Shown here: positions 42,546 through 53,896 of the stretch, piece by piece
How positions within the stretch are numbered: position 1 is the first letter of the stretch
How the letters are laid out: the number at the start of each line of letters is the position of its first letter
Assembly: GCA_023101885.1 (NCBI GenBank)
Contig: JALPQD010000027.1
Span: 1,178,001-1,242,000 of the forward strand
Source: Typhlomys cinereus
Lineage: Eukaryota; Chordata; Mammalia; Rodentia; Platacanthomyidae
Length of the DNA stretch: 64,000 nt
Direction of reading: 5' to 3'
Program-made: the position numbers and the translations under genes
The notes under the pieces: generated by a model
Databases searched by the model: none
Seen by the model: only the letters and a program-made list of their open reading frames with translations
What the model was told of the DNA's origin: nothing

Positions 42546-45119
42546 AAAATTTCTGTTCACATGGACTTAATAGGTGCACCGGTCACCTCCCACGCCCCTA
42601 CTTGCCCTTCCCTTCCCCCCTCCCTCCCAATCCCCCAATACCCCCCCCCATCCCCAGAGCATCCTTTACTGCACATGCCAAACTCTCCTCTGGGTCCTCC
42701 TCTCCAATGAGGTGCAAGAACCCAGTGACATTTCCCAAAACCCTTTCCTGTGTTCCCCCTTAAGCTTAGGAATACTACTGTGACTGTCAGTCCCTAGCCT
42801 CCAAGGATCCTAGTGCCTTTAGTCCATGCTAGACTTTGTGGGGTCAATAATGTGTTGGACATTGCGCAGGTCATGCAAAGTCCTATTATGATTGCTTCGG
42901 CCCTAACTTGTGTGGAGTATCTTGCATATCATTATTCCTCCCATCCTTGTGCTCTTACAATCTTACCGCCCCCTCTTCTGCAAATTTCCCTGAGCTTCAG
43001 GATGGGGAGAGATTAGGCTGGCCCAGTTCTAGGTGGTTGATATAGAGTCTCTGAAGTTCTGAATTATGGTTTGTTGATTTTTTTTCAGTTTTGCTGCTCC
43101 TGCAATGCCCTTGGCTCCATCCTGATGGGTATTGGATGTCACCCCCTGGCCAGAGATAAAAACCTGTTAAATTAGAGTCTTGTTATACGAGTATATTCAA
43201 AGGTAGATGGAATAAAAGTAGGAGACTGCGGTGAGAGAGGGGTCAATCACCCATTTGCAAAATGTTTACTTTCTATCTGCCAGACTATATGCCCTCCCCT
43301 TATGGTGAGATCATACCCCATCAGTTGCAAGTCACCAGGAAGGAAAGTCTGTGAGCTTAACCAGATGTCTCATTACTTACTTGCAGTCCTTGATGGTGGC
43401 CTATTTTCTCTGCTGTAACATGGTCCCCTCTCTCCTTGTTTCTGGTGGGGCCCTCCTTTCTCATCCCTCCTGTTTATAGTCTTTGCAATTACTGTAGGTA
43501 TTACAGAGATTTATCTTTGAGTGTCTCTAAGGGGTTTGGTACTAGAATCCACCTATTAGGGAGTACATATGATGCTTAATTTTCTGAGTCTGGGATACAA
43601 TGGATGGAATTAGAAACAATTATATTGAGTGAAGTTCACTCAATATAATTGTTTCTAATTCCATCCATTTCCTTCACTCAATATAATTGTTTCTAATTCC
43701 ATCCATTTCCTGGTAAATTGCATTAATTCATCATTTTTGATGGCTGAGTAGTATTCCATTGTATAAATGTACCACGTTTTCCTTATCCACTCATCAACTG
43801 TTGGACATTTGGGTTCATTCCATGACTTTGCTATTGTCAACAGTGCTGCTATGAACATGGTCGTGCTTGTGCTATTGAGGTGAATTTTTGCTGTATGAGG
43901 GGTTATTCCCAAAAGTGGAATAGCAGGGTCATATGGCATTTCAATCTTTAATTTCTTTAAGAATCACCAGACGGCTCGCCAGAATGGTTGTATGAGCCTG
44001 AATTCCCATCAGCAATGTAGGAGAGTTCCCCTCTCTCCACATCCTCTCCAGCATTTGTTGTTGTTTGTATTGTGGATTTTTGCCATCCTGACTGGGGTGA
44101 GATGATATCTCAGGGAAGTTTTGATTTGCATTTCCCTGATGGCTAAGGATGTGGAGCATTTTTAAAGATATTTGTTAGACATTTCAATTTTGTCCCTGGT
44201 AAAGTTTTTTTTTTTTTTTTATATTCCAAGGTCTATTTTTTAATTGCCCCATTCATTTCCTTGGCGTTTAGTTTTCTAAGTTCTTTGCGCCTCTGGATAA
44301 TAGAGCTCTATCAGATATGTGGTTAGTGAAGATTTTCTCCCATTATGTGAGTTGCCTTTGTGCTCGAGTTATAATCTCTTTATCTGAACAGAAGCTCTTT
44401 AATTTCACAAGATCCCATCTATTGAGTGTTGGTTGTAGTGACTGTGCTATTGAATGTCCGTTAAGGAACTGTTGGCCTAGCCCAATCAGCTCGAGGGAGT
44501 TCCCTACCCTTTCAACTGTGGTTTTTATAGTCTCTGGCCTTATATCAAGGTCCTTGATCCATTTGGAGTACATGGTGACAAGTACGGGTCCAGTTTTAAT
44601 CTTCTGCATGTGGAGATCCAGTTTTGCCAGCACCATTTGTTGAAGATGCAGTTTGTTTTCCATTGAATTTTTGGGCCCCTTTGTCAAAGATCAAATGGCT
44701 GTAGTTGTGTGGGCTTATATCTGGGTCTTCAACCCTTATCCATTGATCTGTGTGTCTATTTTGGAGCCAATAACAGGCTGTTTTTTACAACTATGGATTT
44801 GTAGTATAGACTAAGGTTTGGTATCGTTATACCTCCAGCAGTGTTTTTGTTACTCAGGATTGTCTTTGCTATCCTGGGTCTTTTGTGCCTCCATATGAAT
44901 TTTGAGATTGTTTGGCCACTTCTTTAAAAAATTGCTTTGGGATTTTAATTGGTATAGTATTGAATCTGTATATTGCCTTTGGTAGGATGGTCATTTTTAT
45001 GATATTGATTTTGCCAATCCAGAAACATGGGAGGTCTTTCCACCTTCTGCAATTTCTTTCTTTAATTTTTTTTATTATTTATTCAATTGTGAGTGTATGC
45101 ATGTGTCCGCGTGTGTGTA

Positions 45120-45155
<36 letters not shown>

Positions 45156-45604
45156 ACCACGGGCGAATTCCAGAACCACTATGGACTGCCTCCACCTCCT
45201 CCTTGTTTACTCTGCCCCGGGATTCACAGAAACGCAAGCCGCCCTGGCTTCCACCCGGCATCTATACGTGGGGTCTAGGATCCGAACTCAGGACCTTCGG
45301 CCTGCAAGGCAGAGGCTTAAACCCTGAGCCACCTCTTCATCCCCTGCAATTTCTTTCTTTAGAGTTTTAAAGTTTTCATTGTAAAGGTATTTTACCTCCT
45401 TGGTTAGGTTTACCAAGGTATTTCATTTTTTTAGGGGCTATAGTAAATGAGATTGTTTCTCTCAGGGCTTTTTCACTTCTTTCATTCTGGGCATATAGGA
45501 AGGCCACTGATTTTTGTACACTTATTTTGTATTCTGCCACCCTGCTGAACTTCTGAATTAGTTCCAGGAGTTTCCTGGTGGAGTTTTTGGGATCACTCAG
45601 GTAT
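42546..45604 (-). pseudogene. Host L1, ORF2 C-terminal half and 3' UTR
   Basis: 3' UTR from 42,546 to about 43,600, then ORF2 read backwards. Readable pieces include 'MPYDPAIPLLGITPHTAKIH' (43,939 downwards) and 'YYSAIKNDELMQFTRKW', plus '[20 protein letters not shown]' near 44,490. Frames are broken, the end of ORF2 is rearranged at 43,599-43,710, and a SINE sits at 45,065-45,343. The upstream part of the same element is at 48,827-50,849. It cannot encode a working protein. Confidence 0.9.
45065..45343 (-). repeat. B2-superfamily SINE inserted in the host L1
   Basis: Reverse orientation: (GT)n (45,117-45,152), 'gaaccacgggcgaattcc', 'gccccgggattcacag', 'ggatccgaactcaggacc', 'aaaccctgagccacctc'. 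An exact 18-bp duplication CTGCAATTTCTTTCTTTA flanks it at 45,047-45,064 and 45,344-45,361. High CpG content suggests a young copy. Confidence 0.95.
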
Positions 45605-45619
45605 AAGATCATGTCATCT
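45605..45619. repeat. Target-site duplication of the nested L1 (left copy)
   Basis: AAGATCATGTCATCT here and at 48,812-48,826, exact over 15 bases. Both copies lie in host L1 sequence, and removing 45,620-48,826 restores a continuous L1. Confidence 0.95.
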
Positions 45620-48600
45620 TCCCCGGCACACAAGGTTGGTTCAACATACATAAATCAATAAATGTAATTCATCATGTAAACCAGTCCAAAGTCCAAGACC
45701 ACATGATACTCTCGATAGATGCAGAAAAAGCTTTTGACAAGATCCAACAGCCTTTTATGATCAAAACGCTAGAGACAGTAGGAATGGAAGGAACCTTTAT
45801 CAATATAATAAAAGCTGTATACAACAATCCCACAGCAAGGATTTTGCTCAGTGGGGAACAATTGGAAGCATTCCCACTTCGATCAGGAATTAGACAAGGC
45901 TGTCCACTCTCACCACTTCTATTCAATATTGTACTTGAAGTCTTAGCTGAAGCCATAAGACAAGAAAGGGACATAAGAGGGATTCAAATCGGCAAGGAAG
46001 AAGTCAAGCTATCCTTATTTGCGGATGACATGATCATATACCTGAGTGATCCCAAAAACTCCACCAGGAAGCTCCTGGAACTAATTGAGAAGTTCAGCAG
46101 GGTGGCAGGATACAAAATAAATGTGCAAAAATCAGAGGCCTTCCTATATACCCAGAATGAAAGAAGTGAAAAAGCCTTGAGAGAAACAATCCCATTTACT
46201 ATAGCCCCTAAAAAAATGAAATACCTTGGTATAAACCTAACCAAGGAGGTAAAAGACCTTTACAGTGAAACTTTAAAACCCTAAAGAAAGAAATAGCAGA
46301 AGACACCAGAAGGTGGAAAGACCTCCCTTGTTCCTGGATTGGCAGAATCAACATTGTGAAAATGACCATCCTACCAAAGGCAATATACAAATTCAATGCT
46401 ATACCAATTAAAATCCCAAATCAATTCTTCAAAGAAGTTGACCAAACAATCTCAAAATTCATATGGAGGCACAAAAGACCCAGGATAGCAAAGACAATCC
46501 TGAGTAACAAAAACACTGCTGGAGGTATTACCATACCGAACCTTAGTCTATATTACAAATCCATAGTTATAAAGACAGCCTGGTATTGGCTCCAAAATAG
46601 ACACACAGATCAATGGATAAGGATTGAAGACCCAGATATAAGCCCACAAAGTTACAGCCATTTGGTCTTTGACAAAGGGGCCCAAAGAATCCAATGGAAA
46701 AAGAACAGCATCTTCAACAAATGGTGCTGGCAAAACTGGATCTCCACATGCAGAAGATTAAAGCTGGACCCGTACTTGTCACCATGTACAAGACTTAATT
46801 CCAAATGGATCAAGGACCTTGATATCAGGCCAGAGACTATAAAAACCATAGTTGAAAGGATAGGGAACTCCCTCGAGCTGATTGGGCTAGGCCAACATTT
46901 CCTAAACAGACATCCAATGGTACAGTCACTGTTACCAACTCTCAATATTTGGGATCTTGTGAAATTAAAGAGCTTCTGTTCAGATAAAGAGATTGTAACA
47001 CGAGCTCAAAGGCAACCCACAGAATGGGAGAAAATCTTCACTAACCACATATCTGATAGAGCTCTACTGTCCAGAGTGCACAAAGAACTTAGAAAACTAA
47101 ACATCAAGGAAACCAATGGCCCAATTAAAAAATGGGCCCTGGAACTTAAAAGAAATTTTACCAGGGATGAAATTAAAATGTCTAACAAATATCTTAAAAA
47201 ATGTTCCACTTCTTTAGCCATCAGGGAAATGCAAATCAAAACTTCCCTGAGATATCATCTCACCCCGGTCAGGATGGCAAAAATCCACAATACAAACAAC
47301 ACCAAATGCTGGAGAGGATGTGGAGAGAGGGGAACTCTCCTACATTGTTGGTGGGAGTGCAGGCTCATACAGCCACTCTGGCGAGCGGTCTGGAGATTCT
47401 TAAAGAAATTAAAGATTGAAATGCCATATGACCCTGTGATTCCACTTTTGCGTATAACCCCCCATACAGCAGAGGTTCACCTCGATAGCACAAGCACGAC
47501 TATGTTCATAGCAGCACTGTTTACAATAGCAAAGTCATGGAATCAACCTAAATGTCCAACAGTTGTCGAATGGATAAGGAAAAGATGGTACATCTATACA
47601 ATGGAGTACTACTCAGCCATCAAAAATGATGAATTACTGGAATTTGCCGGGAAATGGATGTCATTAGAAACAATTATATTAAGTGAAGTATCCCAATCCC
47701 AAAAAATTAAACGCTGTATGTACTCCCTAATAGGTGGCTCCTAGTACCACACCCACCCAGCCCATCTTGAGACACTCATAGGTAAATCTATGTATTACCT
47801 ACAGTAATTGCAAGGATTATGAACAGGAGGGATGGGGCTGGAGGGCCACACCAGAAACAAGGAGAGAAGTGACCAGGTTACAGTAGAGAAAATAGTCCTC
47901 CATCAAGGACTGCAAGAAAGTAATGTGACACCTAGTTAAGTTCACAATTCGTTCCTGATCATTTACAACTAAGGGTGTATGAACTCACCAGAAGGGGAGG
48001 GCACATAGTCCGGCAGATTAAAAAGTAACCATTTTGCAAATGGGTGATTGACCCCTCCCATTGCCAAATGCCATATGACCCTGGGATTCCACTTTTGGGT
48101 ATAAGTATTACATCTACCCTTAAATGTGCTCTTATAATAAGACTCCAGTTTAACAGCTTTCTGTCTCTGGCCAGGGGGTGACATACAGTGCCCATCACGA
48201 TGGAGTGAAGGGCATTGCAGGAGCAACAAAACTGCAAAAGAAAATCAACAAACCACTATCCAGAACTTCAGAGACTCTATATCAACCACCTAGAACCAAG
48301 CCAGACTAATCTCTCCCCATCCTGAAGCTCAGGGACATTTGCGGAAGAGGGGGCGGTAAGAGTGTAAGAGCAAAAGGATGGGAGGAGCAATGATTTGCAA
48401 GATACTCCACACAAGTTAGGGCCGAAGCAATCATAATTGGACATTGCATGCCCAGTGCAATGTCCAACACACTATTGACCTCACAAAGTCTAGCATCTGC
48501 TAAAGGCACCAAGATCCTTGGAGGCAAGGGATTGACAGCCACAGTAGTGTTTCTATGCTTAAGGGGAACACAGGAAAGGGTTCAGGGAAATGCCACTGGG

Positions 48601-48811
48601 TCCTTGTACGTCATCGGAGAGGAGGTCCAGAGGAGAGTAAGGCATGCACAAGAAAGGACTCTGGGAATTGGGGCAGGAGGCACGGGGGGATGGGGTGGGA
48701 GGGGTGAGGGGAGGGAGAGCAGGGGGTTTGGGGGGGAGGAGGAGGAAGGGGGGAACTGGTGTACCTATTAAGTTTGTATGAGCTGAAATAATAATAAAAA
48801 TGTATAAAAAA
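45620..48811 (+). mobile_element. Nested 5'-truncated L1, ORF2 RT domain to poly(A)
   Basis: Starts in the middle of the reverse transcriptase domain. 45,620-46,284 reads cleanly through D-A-E-K-A-F-D, the [10 protein letters not shown] motif and the catalytic F-A-D-D motif; one apparent base loss near 46,270 shifts the frame, after which a second open stretch runs to a stop at 47,742-47,744 with the C-terminal C-x3-C-x7-H-x4-C knuckle (CWRGC...H...C). The 3' UTR has a G-rich stretch (48,680-48,760) and ends AATAATAATAAAAATG plus poly(A). 5' truncation and the frameshift make it inactive, but it is young and well preserved. Confidence 0.93.
47745..48811 (+). repeat. 3' UTR of the nested L1
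   Basis: Runs from the ORF2 stop to the poly(A). It contains a 38-bp piece at 48,066-48,103 that matches ORF2 at 47,419-47,456 with two differences. The same UTR family appears reversed in the host L1 (42,546-43,600) and at 55,751-56,176. Confidence 0.8.
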
Positions 48812-48826
48812 AAGATCATGTCATCT

Positions 48827-50073
48827 GCAAATAGAGATACATTGAGTTCTTCCTTGCCGATTTGAATCTTTTCTATGTCCCTTTCTTGTCTTATGGTTTC
48901 AGCTAAGACTTCAAGTACAATATTGAATAGAAGTGGTGAGAGTGGACAGCCTTGTCTAGTTCCTTATCGAAGCAGGAATGCTTCAAGTTTTTCCCCATTG
49001 AGTATAATCCTTGTTATTGGCTTGTTGTATACAGCTTTTATTATATTGATAAAGGTTCCTTCCATTCCAACTGTCTCTAGGGTTTTGATCATAAAGGGCT
49101 GTTGGATCTTGTCAAAAGCTTTTTCTGCATCTATCAAGAGTATCATGTGGTATTGGACTTTGGACTGGTTTATATGGTGAATTACATTTATTGATTTGCG
49201 TATGTTGAACCAATCTTGTGTGCCTGGGATAAAGCCTACTTGATCCCCGTGGATAATCTTTTTGATATGTTTTTGAACCCGATTTGCTAAGACTTTGTTG
49301 AGAATCTTTGCATCTGTGTTCATCAGACAGATTGGCCTATGTTTTCTTTTTTAAGTGTATCTTTATTAGGTTTTGGGATTAAAACAATATTAGCTTCATA
49401 GAAGGAGTTTGGTAGTGTTCCTTCCTTTGCTATTTGATGGAACATTTTAAGGAGTGTTGGTATTATTAGCTCCTTAAATGTTTGATAGAAGTCTGCACTG
49501 AATCCATCTGGTCCAAGCCATTTTTTGGTGGGAAGATTCGAGATTACTTCCTCGATTTCCTCATATGTTATAGGACTATTTAAATAATTCACCTCAATTT
49601 AGGTAAGTTGTGTTTACTTAGGAATTCATCCATCTCTTTTGTGTTGTCAAATTTCACAGAGTATAAGTTTTTGAAATATGACGTTATTTCTTGGGTATCA
49701 GAGGTGATAACTCCATTTTCATTTCTAATTTTGTTAATTTGGGCTTTCTCTCTCTTGCTTTTGGTTAATTTAGCTAGGGGTATATCAGTCTTATTGATTT
49801 TTTCAAAAAACCAGCTTTTTGACTGGTTAATTTTCTGTATCGTTTTCCTAATCTCGATTTCGGATATTTCTCCCCTTATATTGCTAATCTCCTGTCTTCT
49901 ACTGCTTTTGAGATTGGATTGCTCTAGTGTCTCTAAAGCTTTAAGCTGCATTGTTAAGTTATTTATTTCTGATGATGTTTCCATTTTTTTGATGTAGGCA
50001 TTAAGAGCTATGAAATTACTTCTTTTTTTAATATTTTATTTATTTATGGGTGTGTGCATGTGTGTATGTATGT

Positions 50074-50105
<32 letters not shown>

Positions 50106-50849
50106 AGAACCATGGGCGAATTCGGGAACCACCATGGATGCCTCCATCTCCTCCTTGTTTACTCTGCCCCGGGATTCACAGGCTCTGCCCTACCAGGACC
50201 AGAAACCCAGGCTGCCCCCTGCTTCCGCCGGTGTCTATCCGTGGGGTCTAGGATCCGAACTCAGGACCTTCCACCTGCAAGGCAGAGGCTTAACCCCTGA
50301 GCCACCTCTCTAGCCCCTGCACTTATCTCTTAGGACAGCTTTCATTGTGTCCTCAGAGATTTTGGTGAGCTGTATTTTCATTATCATTTGCTTTCAGGAA
50401 ATCTTGAATTTCCTTTGTAATTTCTTCTTGAATCCAACTCTCCTTCAGCATCATAGTGTTAAGTTTCCAGGAGTTAGTGTATTTTCTGTTGTTTGTTGTG
50501 TTGTGGATGTCAAGCTTTAAGCCGTGGTCATCTGATAGGGTACAGGCTAGAATTTCAACTCTCCTGTATATGTGGAGATACGTTTTGTGGCCCATTATGT
50601 GATCTATTTCGGAGAAAGTTCCGTGTGCTGCTGAGAAAAATGTGTATTCTTTGGTGCGTGGATGAAAAGTTCTATAGAGATCTGTAAGGTCCATTTCAGT
50701 AAGGGTTTGATTAAGTTCCAAAGTGTCTCTGTTAAGTTTTTTACCTGTTGATCTATTCCATGTTGAGAGCGCAGTGTTGAAATCCCCAAGAATTATCATT
50801 TTGGGGTTGATTTCTCACTTTAGACGTTGTAGGATTTGCTTAACGAATG
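48827..50849 (-). pseudogene. Host L1, upstream part of ORF2 (endonuclease to RT)
   Basis: Minus-strand pieces in order from 50,849 down: the G-D-F-N-T-A-L endonuclease motif (near 50,775-50,795), 'TFHPRTKEYTFFSAAHGTFS', a linker (49,984-49,589), '[20 protein letters not shown]' (near 49,500), and '[20 protein letters not shown]' (49,240-49,180). Frameshifts separate them and a SINE interrupts at about 50,022-50,317. The 5' end is truncated within the endonuclease domain at the target duplication. Confidence 0.9.
50022..50317 (-). repeat. B2-superfamily SINE inserted in the host L1
   Basis: Almost the same sequence as the SINE at 45,065: (GT)n, 'gaaccatgggcgaattcggg', 'gccccgggattcacagg', 'gtctaggatccgaactcagg', 'aacccctgagccacctctctagcccc'. 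I could not define a clear target duplication. Confidence 0.9.
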
Positions 50850-50867
50850 ACAATCACCCACATTTCT
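50850..50867. repeat. Target-site duplication of the large L1 insertion (right copy)
   Basis: Exact partner of 42,145-42,162. Confidence 0.95.
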
Positions 50868-50990
50868 AAAAAAGGATAGTAGATGACTTAGGAGTATCTG
50901 TCATTCCTTTGGGGACTTTTAGCTTGGCATCGTTGGGGTCCATCAAGTGGAAAACCACACATAGGCTACGGTCCTGTAGCTGAACCTGGG
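50868..50990. other. Short intergenic gap
   Basis: Nothing recognised. Confidence 0.4.
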
Positions 50991-51475
50991 TTTTTACATC
51001 TGAGAAAGCATCAAAGGGGCTTGAGGTTTTCTTTTATATAAAGTTCCTTTCTGTAAGCAAAGTGCGCTCATCAGCTGTCGCCATTGACATCTGATGATTC
51101 TTCTGGCGTAGAGTAAGAGTCCCAGTAACCTCAGTATGTGAACTTGCCCAAACACAAAATATGGCTGTCTGCACTTCCTGGAAACCAAGAAGCCCACCCA
51201 CTTCCTTATCTCCTTTAGTCAATCAAAGCTCTCACAAACCCATGCTGGGGACTATTTTGTAAACCAATTAAAGGTCTCATAGCCCCTTCTCTAAGAGCTC
51301 CTCTCCCCTGTATAAATACACTAAGCAGGAGTCCATCCCTGGCATTTTCATGGTGACCCCACCAAGACTCTTGACCCCACTTGCAATTTACTTTTTTCCC
51401 CCCTCTCTCTAAATCTCTCTTTCTGTGTGTTTCTTCTGTCCACCTGGTTTTTACTCAACCTCAATATGCTCCACA
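50990..51475 (+). repeat. LTR-like element (possible)
   Basis: TATA-like TATAAATAC at 51,311-51,319 after 'aaaccaattaaaggtctcatag', then 'cctggcattttcatggtgaccccacc' and a CT-rich end with 'tccacctggtttttactc'. This order is typical of an LTR promoter-R-U5, but neither terminus nor a target duplication is clear. Confidence 0.35.
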
Positions 51476-51985
51476 GTTCACTTAGCTGTGTTAGATTTAG
51501 TGATTATTAGGAGAAAATAGTTTGCTTTAGGGCATGTCTGAACCAATCTGCTACAAAGGGCAAATGGCTTTTCTGTTTTCCTCACTAGTAATTGCAGGAA
51601 AGGATGCTACTTGCCACTGGTCACTAAGGAGATTCTTGAGATTAAAGATATTTGTCATAAACCTGCCCTTTTTATTAGAGGGTCAATTTCAAGAGCATGT
51701 TCTACACATACCAGCTCTCGCAGCACCTTGCTTCCTGGGCATTGAAGCCATTTGCCCACTTGCACTTGTTTGTGCTGGCAGATGTTAGGTTACTTATTGT
51801 TCTCCTTGTTCCCATTCACTAAGTTTCTGGCAACTTTCAGGAAGGTAATTTGTTGGCAATTGGATAAAAGTAGCTGAGTATTTCCAACTGTATCTGTGTG
51901 TATGTGTGTGTGTTTGCAGTGCCGGGAATTTAACTTGATGGTGGAGGGTTCAAGTTATAAGAACATTTGTAAAGAATTAGTGTTT
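51475..51985. other. Intergenic, unrecognised
   Basis: No gene or clear repeat. Confidence 0.4.
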
Positions 51986-52515
51986 GATTTGCTCCTCCCC
52001 CTCCCCCCTTTCCCAGCAAACCTGCATGCAGATTGTCTGATTGATGGGGAGGCCCTGCCTATGGTTTGAGTGGCCAGTTCCTGGGATAAGATGGATAAGA
52101 TGGAGAGAACTGGGTAAGGAAATTAGCAACCTTTGGTTGCCACATATGCTGGTCTGACAAGTGTCCCTCTCTCAGCAGTCTTGTGTATGGATAGATGTGG
52201 TATGACCAGTTCCTTTCATCCCTGGCATTGGGGTGGACTTTCCTGCAAAGCTGGATTAAGAACTGTAACTAGGACTGATGAGATAGCTCAGAAGGCAAAC
52301 CTGGCATCCCAATCCCATTCCACGTGGTGGAAGGGGAACACTGTCTTCTGAAAGTTGTTCTCTGACCCCTCCATTCCTGCACCATGTTCTCTCTCCCTCA
52401 CCCAGCCAGCCAACCAACCAAATAAATAAATATTTTAAAAAGAGCTGTAACTAGGCAATCATAAGAGAAAATAAAACCCTTGTTCCCCTATTAGTCATTT
52501 GGTCTGCAACAATGT
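51985..52515 (+). repeat. Dispersed repeat family X, copy 2 (split by a SINE)
   Basis: 'gattgtctgattgatggggagg', 'gataagatggagagaactgg', 'tctcagcagtcttgtg', 'ggactttcctgcaaagctggattaag', then after the SINE 'ataaaacccttgttcccctat'. Confidence 0.65.
52274..52440 (+). repeat. B2-superfamily SINE nested in family X
   Basis: 'gactgatgagatagctcagaagg', 'aatcccattccacgtggtgg', 'tgaaagttgttctctgacccc', AATAAATAAATA tail. CTGTAACTAGG is repeated on both sides (about 52,263-52,273 and 52,444-52,454) as an 11-bp target duplication. Confidence 0.85.
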
Positions 52516-52524
52516 GGACTATCT

Positions 52525-52576
52525 GCAACACTGAGCAAGCACTGTACCATTGAGTTACGCCTCCAGCCCCCAGTGC
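52525..52576 (-). repeat. ID-like SINE fragment
   Basis: 'agcaagcactgtaccattgag' and 'cctccagccccc' are the reversed A-box half of a tRNA-Ala-derived ID element. Confidence 0.6.
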
Positions 52577-52579
52577 AAA

Positions 52580-53030
52580 TATTTTTGAAGTTAGGAGAGC
52601 CACATTATCATTTTGCCAGCAATCACAGGATTCGTGTTCATACTTATTATTCTTGTTATGCTGTTTGTTTATATTCTCATGGAAATATGTACCATTGAAT
52701 TTGACAACTAATACCAAGTCTGGCCTTTTTAAAAATCTTTTCTTATCAATGTTCTAGTGTTCATTTTTCTCCTCCTTCCTTCTTTCCTCTCTTACTAGGT
52801 GTCTTTCTTTTTTTATTAATCACTACCTTTTTCATAATTATTTTGTGCTACAGAGTCTACATTTTTAAAAAAATTTTGGTGTAGAAAAGTTTAGTGTCCT
52901 CTCATACATTCATCCATCGTCCTAGCTTCAGTTTGGAGTCTGCTAATACATGTCATTTATCCGTGGAAATAAGACCACATTCCTTTTTATCATGTAGCTC
53001 ACTTTCCAATACTTCATTCAAGTCATTGCT
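52580..53030. other. AT-rich intergenic sequence
   Basis: Nothing recognised. Confidence 0.4.
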
Positions 53031-53560
53031 CTCAAAGTCTTTTTAAAACAAATGAACCCTGCGGAGATCATCTTTCCGTGTTATTCCACAGGCTGCTGCC
53101 ATTTCAGTAAGTGCCTCTAATGAGGTGAAGGAGGGAACCACATCCAACTCCCCTCCACATACCTATTTCTGCAAGGTGAGGTGTCATACTCTACCAATAC
53201 TGCCACAAGGTACATTCAAGATCGTGACAGTTAATATTTACATATCCAAGACTTGATCATGTGGTTTTTCATCTAGCTTTGCAACAGGCATGTCTCATTA
53301 AAACCACGTTTTTCTTTAATGTCAGACGTGACGGTCAGCTTCCCATCCTTGAAACAAAACACCCAAGATGGTCAAGTTGCTAAGAGAAAAGGACTGCTTT
53401 GGCCACACAGTGTAGAGGTCCTAACCTGTGGCAGCATCTCAGGGGGGACAAAACTGGTCAGCTCAGAAGTTCAGAGGCAGACAGAAGAGGAATTGATGTC
53501 ATTATTTCCTTCAGGAGCACAATTCCAGTGACGCAAGGATGTCCCATCCAGCTCTTTTCC
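53030..53560 (+). repeat. Diverged URR1-like pieces
   Basis: 53,320-53,530 reads 'gaaacaaaacacccaagatgg', 'agagaaaaggactgctttggcc', 'gtcctaacctgtggcagc', which parallels the start of the URR1-like plan. Strong divergence makes this tentative. Confidence 0.3.
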
Positions 53561-53793
53561 TTAAATCCCAACGGTTTCCTAACAACACTAATTCATAGGT
53601 TTTGGGGGGGTGTGTTTAAGTCCAATGTGTTGACATGTATACTTCTTTATTGGCAAAATGCACCAACATGAAGTTGGTAATCAAGGTAGGTGTGAGGATT
53701 TAGTCCAGATATTCTTCATCTCATCCTACTGCTTTAAAACACCTTTAAAATAATAAAAAAAACCTTATATTAATTCACTCATTCCAGATTTTC
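53560..53793. other. Intergenic, unrecognised
   Basis: Nothing recognised; ends at the inverted-repeat arm. Confidence 0.4.
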
Positions 53794-53896
53794 AAGTTTG
53801 TATGAGTGGAAATAATAATAATAATAAAAAATAAAACTTCTTGAAAGAAAAGCCCACTACTTCCTTGTTTCTCACGCATTCCTCAGCCCATCACCA
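53794..53896 (+). repeat. Inverted repeat, left arm (103 bp)
   Basis: Reverse complement of 55,686-55,788 with a single mismatch over 103 bases. The arm consists of the last ~45 bases of an L1 3' end (to AATAATAATAAAAAATAAA), then the L1 target-site sequence and about 50 bases of unique flank. See the right arm. Confidence 0.95.

Noticed and set aside
45703..47744. Functional reverse transcriptase gene
   Set aside because: It is a 5'-truncated L1 lacking ORF1, the endonuclease domain and part of RT, with a frameshift near 46,270.
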